Shown piece after piece: positions 59,461 through 64,000 of a DNA stretch of 64,000 nt. The stretch's first letter is position 1, and the number at the start of each line of letters is the position of its first letter. The stretch is from Reticulitermes lucifugus. Its lineage: Eukaryota; Arthropoda; Insecta; Blattodea; Rhinotermitidae. The notes below the pieces were generated by a model. The model saw nothing but the letters and a program-made list of their open reading frames with translations, was not told the DNA's origin and ran no database searches. A program made the position numbers and the translations under genes. The stretch lies in contig JAKCWW010000057.1 in the NCBI GenBank assembly GCA_026260175.1, forward strand, positions 15,097-79,096, in the 5' to 3' direction.

Positions 59461-59700
59461 CACTTCGTTATTTACCTTGATTTCAGACTTCCGCTGCGAT
59501 GTTCATGAGATGTGCACTCTTCTGGGATATTACGCGGCGTCGTGCGGTAATTGTTTACCGACGTTTCGGGACAACGTATCGGTCCCATTTTCATTCTTGA
59601 CCTGTGAAGATGGGACGATAAGTTGTCCCGAAAAGTCGGTAAACAATTATCACACAATGTCGCGTAATATCCCAGAAGAGCGCAGGTCACTTCGGTATTT
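59461..59700. mobile_element. Foldback Penelope-like element with 13-bp imperfect TSD
   Basis: CACTTCGTTATTT (59461-59473) and CACTTCGGTATTT (59688-59700) flank the insert, one mismatch in 13. Inside, CTTCTGGGATATTACGCGGC through GTCGTGCGGTAATTGTTTACCGAC is repeated inverted toward 59680. In the right arm GGGAC (59612-59616) and GTCCC (59625-59629) pair directly before GAAA, and CTGTGAAGA precedes them, a degenerate hammerhead layout; the left arm carries the same motif on the minus strand. The left end (CAGACTTCCGCTGCGATGTT) lacks the TGCACGGT word of the other family, so this is a different subfamily. Confidence 0.6.
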
Positions 59701-59731
59701 CCCTGTCAGTATCATTCCACCCATAGTCCGT

Positions 59732-59757
59732 ATTCATTCATTCATTCATTCATTCAT
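59732..59757. repeat. (ATTC)n microsatellite
   Basis: About six ATTC units. The 161-codon frame crossing it (59417-59902) is a by-product of the foldback element and this repeat. Confidence 0.85.
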
Positions 59758-59904
59758 CCATCGCCGACGCTACACAGCCTTAGCCACTGACATCTCTTTA
59801 AGTGTTATACTTAAGAGAACACCACAGTTACAGTTTACGAAAAGAATTCATTTTATAGTCTTCTGGGCTGCGAAACTGTATAACATATTAAAAGGTCAGT
59901 AACA

Positions 59905-60435
59905 TTTCGGAAGGTCATAATACCTTCAAATATTTTAATATTTATATCTACCCTGACGATGAAGGTTGTATTTTCCAGGAAACCTTCGGTAACAACCACC
60001 GAGATTACACTGTGCCAACGCCACTCTTAATTCTGCAGTAATGATAAACGCAGCAGTGAGAGATGTGAGGTTCTTACAGCGGTGGTGACAATTCAGGGTT
60101 TTGTGATGTCAGGTCATGTAGACTGGTCGAGAGATATGCACACTGCAGAGCAGCACAGTGACTCCATCTTAGGGTTCAAAAGAGTCCAAGAAGGAGAAGA
60201 GTAGCCTCCTTCGCTTTCTTGAACCTAAACATGGAGGCACTAAGCTCCTCCGAAGAGTCAGTAAGTAGACCTACATAGCAGTCGACACGGCGTAACATGC
60301 AAGAAGAATTCAGTCTCCATGAAAACACCACGTTTGTTAAGAGATGTTTGTAATCACTTACCGCCAACAAGTTCGCTTAAGCGGTAAACATTGACTTTTG
60401 TTCCAGAAACGCCGCTTTAGAATCTCGACAGTTAC
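59905..60435. other. Intergenic, nothing recognised
   Basis: No features seen. Confidence 0.3.
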
Positions 60436-60599
60436 ACTATCTTACCTCACTGTTCACGGTTTTCCCAGTTCGTATAGACAACGTCCGGGAAAATAAATCC
60501 AAATTTGAAGACAAGCACTCCCTTTCTCTTTCCAAGTGATCTGTCAATGAAATACTGAAGATGTCATGAAATAAATCACATATAAACACGTACGCACAT

Positions 60600-60940
60600 A
60601 CCAGAATATATAATGTCAGAACCAAAAATATTTCGACCTCAACTCTAGATGGAGACAAGAGGTTTCTCCGGAATTTTGGAATCCACCTACAAAAGTAAAA
60701 GGTGACATACCCCAAGACCAAAATAACTTCCGCACTGAAAATGAAATAAATAGGGTTCTCCAAATTGTTTTCATCCACCGACTACATAACACGATATCAT
60801 AACACAGATGATCACATAACATCTGCAGCAAATAAAGAGGCTGCAAGTTCATTCCAAACGTTGGTACCCTCTTACCAACTACAAACGTCATAAACCAGAA
60901 GTCCAAAATATAAACTTCTTGAATTCTAAAAGGTTTTGAC
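60600..60940 (-). repeat. Unclassified dispersed repeat (GGYQRF family), copies 2 and 3
   Basis: Minus-strand frames contain the family pattern twice: VYILDFWFMTF then VVGKRVPTFGMNLQPLYLLQ (about 60800-60935), and LFWSWGMSPFTF then VGGFQNSGETSCLHLELRSK (about 60640-60740). Nucleotide words such as TTGTAGGTGGAT and GGAGAAAC.TC.TGTC link it to the copy at 32.1 kb. The two motifs in tandem, same strand, suggest a dimeric unit or local duplication. The 123- and 113-codon frames here are by-products of the repeat and not host genes. Confidence 0.45.
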
Positions 60941-60951
60941 GATGGTATATG

Positions 60952-61035
60952 ATATTGTGAACCACTTGTTTCTAGGACTTTGCCCATCGCTTTTTGACGA
61001 TGGGCAAAGTCCTAGAAACAAGTGGTTCACAATAT
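60952..61035. repeat. Perfect 38-bp inverted repeat with 8-base loop
   Basis: ATATTGTGAACCACTTGTTT...GCCCATCG (60952-60989) is followed by CTTTTTGA and then its exact complement to 61035. Thirty-eight of 38 pairs match, so the duplication is recent or under selection. It lies at the edge of the GGYQRF repeat region, and its left arm is that repeat's own sequence, so it looks like a snap-back duplication of the repeat end. Confidence 0.9.
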
Positions 61036-61184
61036 AAATTTCTTACCCGCAAGAATACCTACAATTTCGAATATCACTCTTTCCTTCTAATCGTTTAAGT
61101 TCGAGTCCTGAATCACACAATTGCAGACACACACCATGATGTATTTCTAGTAATTAGAAGCTTTGTTTACAAAAATGCATTACT
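61036..61184. other. Spacer
   Basis: Short AT-rich spacer between the hairpin and the hAT element. Nothing recognised. Confidence 0.3.
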
Positions 61185-61192
61185 CTCTAATG

Positions 61193-61674
61193 CAGTATTT
61201 TCCAAGCTTCTTTGCTGCGGAAGCCTTTTAGTTTTGACAAAACCTGACGGAACGTAAGAACAGTAATATGCGTATATTGAAATATAATTATTTTGGAGCC
61301 TATGTTGGTCTAAAAAAGACTAATGGACATACTAATGTTTAGCGTAGTCGATGTGAAGTTGTCGGTTTAAAATTACGTTTACTCTAACGTCTATTGTTTG
61401 GGAACAATAGGTAACGTACGTAATAGGCGCACACTTATGTTTTATTTTCGAATCTCTACACTACTGGGGTTTCCGTAATACAATTTATTAGCTGCAGTAC
61501 CAATTCAATACCTGGAACAATTACAGCAACTTTCTAGTTTAATTAAGAATATAACATTATTTATTGAAAAAGTCTCCAAACTAAAAAGCCTTCTTTGCAG
61601 TCGGTATATGAGGAGTACTTTGGAACTTTTCGTAAATCCCTTGGGCTTCGCAAAGCAGAGTTTGGTAACCACAG
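61193..61674. mobile_element. Non-autonomous hAT element with 8-bp TSD, 482 bp
   Basis: The left end reads CAGTATTTTCCAAGCTTCTT, then TGCTGCGGAAGCC. The right end reads GGGCTTCGCAAAGCAGAGTT then TGGTAACCACAG, imperfect inverted copies (C.GT..T..CCAAAC..TTTGC.G.GAAGCC). CTCTAATG (61185-61192) and CTCTAAAG (61675-61682) flank it, seven of eight identical and fitting the hAT target preference (.TCTA.A.). No transposase is encoded. It is one of the better defined mobile elements in the window. Confidence 0.8.
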
Positions 61675-61684
61675 CTCTAAAGTA

Positions 61685-62135
61685 TAACCTCTCTACTGTT
61701 GTATTTATCTGAGAATGACAATGTGATTTAGGATAACTTGAGACTAATATCCTAGGGGAAGAAGGACTGCCAACCTAACAAGTGGGCTTGCAGTGGAATG
61801 GTCCTTCAGGTGAAGAGGCCTCCCTCCTGTCGAAGGGATTTAGTTTTTCGGCAATAATCAGAGACAGACCACACCAGAGGGCCTTTCTGTGACAGAATAA
61901 AAGAGATGTAAATTATAAAACGATGAAAGTTATAACAATCATTAAGAATAAGGCAATGGTTAGGAGGCAAATGAATAATACGAAGAAGGGGATTTGTATT
62001 ATTTAGCGCTGGTAGAAGTGAGCGCTGTTCAGTTGCTGCTAAGTTACTCTCAAGAAAATTCATTCTTAAAGAGCTGCTATGTAATTCATTTTACACTGCA
62101 AAACATTGAGCATATTTTGAGGGATATTTGGAGTT
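61685..62135. other. Intergenic, nothing recognised
   Basis: No features seen. Confidence 0.3.
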
Positions 62136-62139
62136 TTGC

Positions 62140-62182
62140 GTTATTTCAAAATTTCTCACAGAACCCTGGTTGTGCAACACTG
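62140..62182 (-). mobile_element. hAT-type terminal fragment, second
   Basis: The minus strand reads CAGTGTTGCACAACCAGGGT, then TCTGTGAGAAAT. It resembles the end at 12629 (CAG.GTT.C.AACC.GGGTTC). It is followed by AGTTATAT (62183-62190), the same octamer as after the 12.6-kb end. The inner limit is arbitrary because no partner end was found. Confidence 0.45.
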
Positions 62183-62190
62183 AGTTATAT

Positions 62191-63270
62191 CACAAAATCT
62201 GTAACAGAATTCAGGCTAATATGGACTAATAAAATTATATTTCATTGCACAAAAATTACAGAGAATTGCAGCAAATTTTAGTTTTTCAGAATAATAAAAG
62301 GGCGTGAGCCAAAATAAAATGCTTTTAATAACCTGAATAATCGTTCTCAGAATTTAACAATTTTGCAATCTTTCAATTTTTAAAAAATAAGTAACCGCAT
62401 TCAGAAGAACATTTCTTCCGAACTTTATAGTCTTAATAAATTAACCTGTACTGTAATAATATGTCATAAATAACTACAGAAAATTAAATACAGACGCCGT
62501 ATAAATTTTCTTTCTTTCTCTTTGTTTTCTATGAATTAAAGTCAATACACAAGACAGGTTTTCAATCAACGGTATTATGTAATGGGATTGTCCATTTCAG
62601 TCGAAACTGGCATGCGCGCGATGCTGAATAATCACTTTCTGTTTGTCAACATGTGAGCTGGTCTGAACCCTGTGTGTATGTGCGAGTGTGTGTGTGTGTG
62701 TGAGCGTTTGTGGGCGTGTAAATATTCACTCATCTGGATGTGACACGCCATCTGTCACATGCTACATGCAGCAAGCGATGGCTGTGATCCAGCTAGCCCC
62801 CTCCCGTGCACATATTCAACAAGAGGTCTTTTTTAATATATCGCTTAATTTAGCACCGAGAATAGCTCAACTGTTGCTGGCGGAATTTATAAACTCTTAC
62901 CGCTTTTTCGAACAAGCAAACATTTGATGTCGAAATTAATGTATATCTGGGACTGAGACTGTAGTTGTAAAAACAGTGCAGAAGGGAAGTTTCCATAATG
63001 AATAGTATGTTTAAATTTTTATTTATTTCTAAATGGTTCTGATGATTGTACTAGGATTAGTCGGTTTCTGGACCCCGTTATTCAAAGCAGAGGCCCAAAA
63101 CTTTTGGCAAATACCTCCAAATCCTTCAACCTGACGATGGAAAAAATCCAATTCCTTTAACGTTCTCTTTCTTGAAGTAGAAACAACAGACAATTTCTAC
63201 AATCGAGTAATTCTAAGTCCATTTACGATATAATAAATATTTTGTATATATTATTCCTTTAAACACGAAC
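62191..63270. other. Intergenic with GT microsatellite
   Basis: (GT)n at about 62685-62702. A 79-codon frame overlapping it is not recognisable. Nothing else seen. Confidence 0.35.
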
Positions 63271-63284
63271 ACTGAACAGAATTT

Positions 63285-63487
63285 ATCTAACGACTCAGTT
63301 CGTACCGCGTAGTAAACATTTCTCCTTAGTTATAAAAACCATTCAATTAATGCTGTATAGGACAGTAGTCAATGTTTGTTCTGAGAACACTACAAAAGAC
63401 GCAAATTCACTCTATGGGTAAAACGCAGAATTTTTTAGTGTTAAACCTCGTGATACATAAAGCAACCATTAGGCTAAAAAGGGTAAA
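63285..63487. mobile_element. piggyBac-like MITE relic, copy 3
   Basis: Shares GACTCAGTTCGTACCGCG.AGTAAACA, a TTATAAAAACC block, TGTTTGTTCTGAGA and a right end CATTAGGCTAAAAAGGGT with the 43.6-kb copy (GACTCAGTGCGTACCGCGC, CACTAGGATTTAAAAGG). The right border reads GTAAAA where TTAA would be expected, so the site is eroded. Left limit approximate. Confidence 0.55.
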
Positions 63488-63559
63488 ATTTTATATTGTA
63501 GTTTTCAGGTTTATGACGGCATCACGTGTGGTACGAATATTAAAATTATGAGAAAATAT

Positions 63560-63765
63560 ACTATTTTAACGCTGCCTAAAGCAGGGTTTTGGAGAAACTG
63601 ACTCTATCTTCAGACTGAAAATGTATTCTACAGCGAGGAAAAAGACAGTAGGTTCCTCAAAAAGCTGACAGCCACTTACCAAACTACAAGACGTTACAGA
63701 CAAGAATAACATAATTTCCATCTTTACCGCCGTTAAGAACGCCGTATTCATATAGGACACATGTT
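63560..63765 (-). repeat. Unclassified dispersed repeat (GGYQRF family), copy 4
   Basis: The minus-strand frame reads NTAFLTAVKMEIMLFLSVTS, then CSLVSGCQLFEEPTVFF. This corresponds position by position to the pattern F-T-A-V-K-M...V-V-T-P-C-S-L-V-G-x-Y-Q-R-F-G-G seen at 32.1 and 60.6-60.9 kb. All four copies lie on the minus strand. Class unknown. Confidence 0.5.
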
Positions 63766-64000
63766 AACAAACTATAATTAACGTTTTAATAAATGTGTAC
63801 GTACATTCAAAGAGAAGAGGCTCATGTTCCTAAATTGAACATGTTTGATTTTTTGGATTTATATTTTATACCTGAACAATATATTTACAATTACAATTCA
63901 ATGAAGGTCCGTCACAGCACACAATTTTTCATTGGTAATATGTGACTTTTCTGTCCCTCCACCATGTTTGGACCATCGACGGCCATCATCAGGCAGGCCA

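Noticed and set aside
59417-59902. 161-codon frame, the longest in the window
   Set aside because: It runs through the foldback element at 59461-59700 and an (ATTC)n tract; no independent domain.
60616-60987. 123-codon minus frame that looks like a membrane protein
   Set aside because: Hydrophobic appearance comes from the GGYQRF repeat translation, seen in other copies in decayed form.

Overview
This window looks like gene-poor insect nuclear DNA, most likely from a polyneopteran and perhaps a cockroach or termite. The evidence is AT-rich sequence, no long open frame with a recognisable host domain, and many decayed transposons, tRNA-derived SINEs and microsatellites. LINE tail peptides such as RDRWR..VNAVM..RVP and FGRGY.PV match my memory of blattodean repeats. 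The order is an inference and no search was possible. I found no host protein-coding gene that I can support. A CpG-rich block with a splice-donor-like site at 51.4-51.75 kb is the only candidate host promoter or first exon.

Layout. 0-5 kb: end of a hAT transposon, a LINE 3' relic, a foldback retroelement with a target-site duplication (TSD), a 49-bp minisatellite and a Tigger-like MITE. 5-12 kb: mostly featureless, with a tRNA-SINE and a second foldback element. 12-14 kb: three 3' ends of one LINE family, one holding a 50-N assembly gap. 14.8-16 kb: a 1,234-bp PIF/Harbinger-type element with TAA TSD. 16-22 kb: two short foldback elements and two 3' ends of a second LINE family. 22.8-25 kb: two Tc1/mariner-superfamily transposase fossils and an inverted pair of Penelope-like ends. 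26-33 kb: mariner end, Tigger-like MITE, GCGCGTTCGCGTA-ended MITE and further inverted ends. 33-37 kb: SINE, LINE end and a 74-bp tandem duplication. 41-46 kb: a second GCGCG-ended MITE, a piggyBac-like MITE with TTAA TSD, and a Tc1 transposase split by about 0.65 kb of other sequence. 51-52.5 kb: CpG-rich block followed by a degenerate array of period about 130 bp. 57-64 kb: SINEs, a foldback element, a hAT element with 8-bp TSD, a perfect 38-bp hairpin and unclassified dispersed repeats.

The best candidate for something undescribed is a family of short foldback retroelements. Four copies (2.5, 10.5, 16.3 and 21.3 kb) each contain an inverted duplication, a terminal GCACGGT motif and a 12-15 bp direct repeat at the borders. 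Two of them also carry a core resembling a hammerhead ribozyme of the Penelope type. A related inverted element of another subfamily lies at 59.5 kb. The parts are seen in the sequence; the Penelope assignment is an inference from the ribozyme-like core and the inverted layout.
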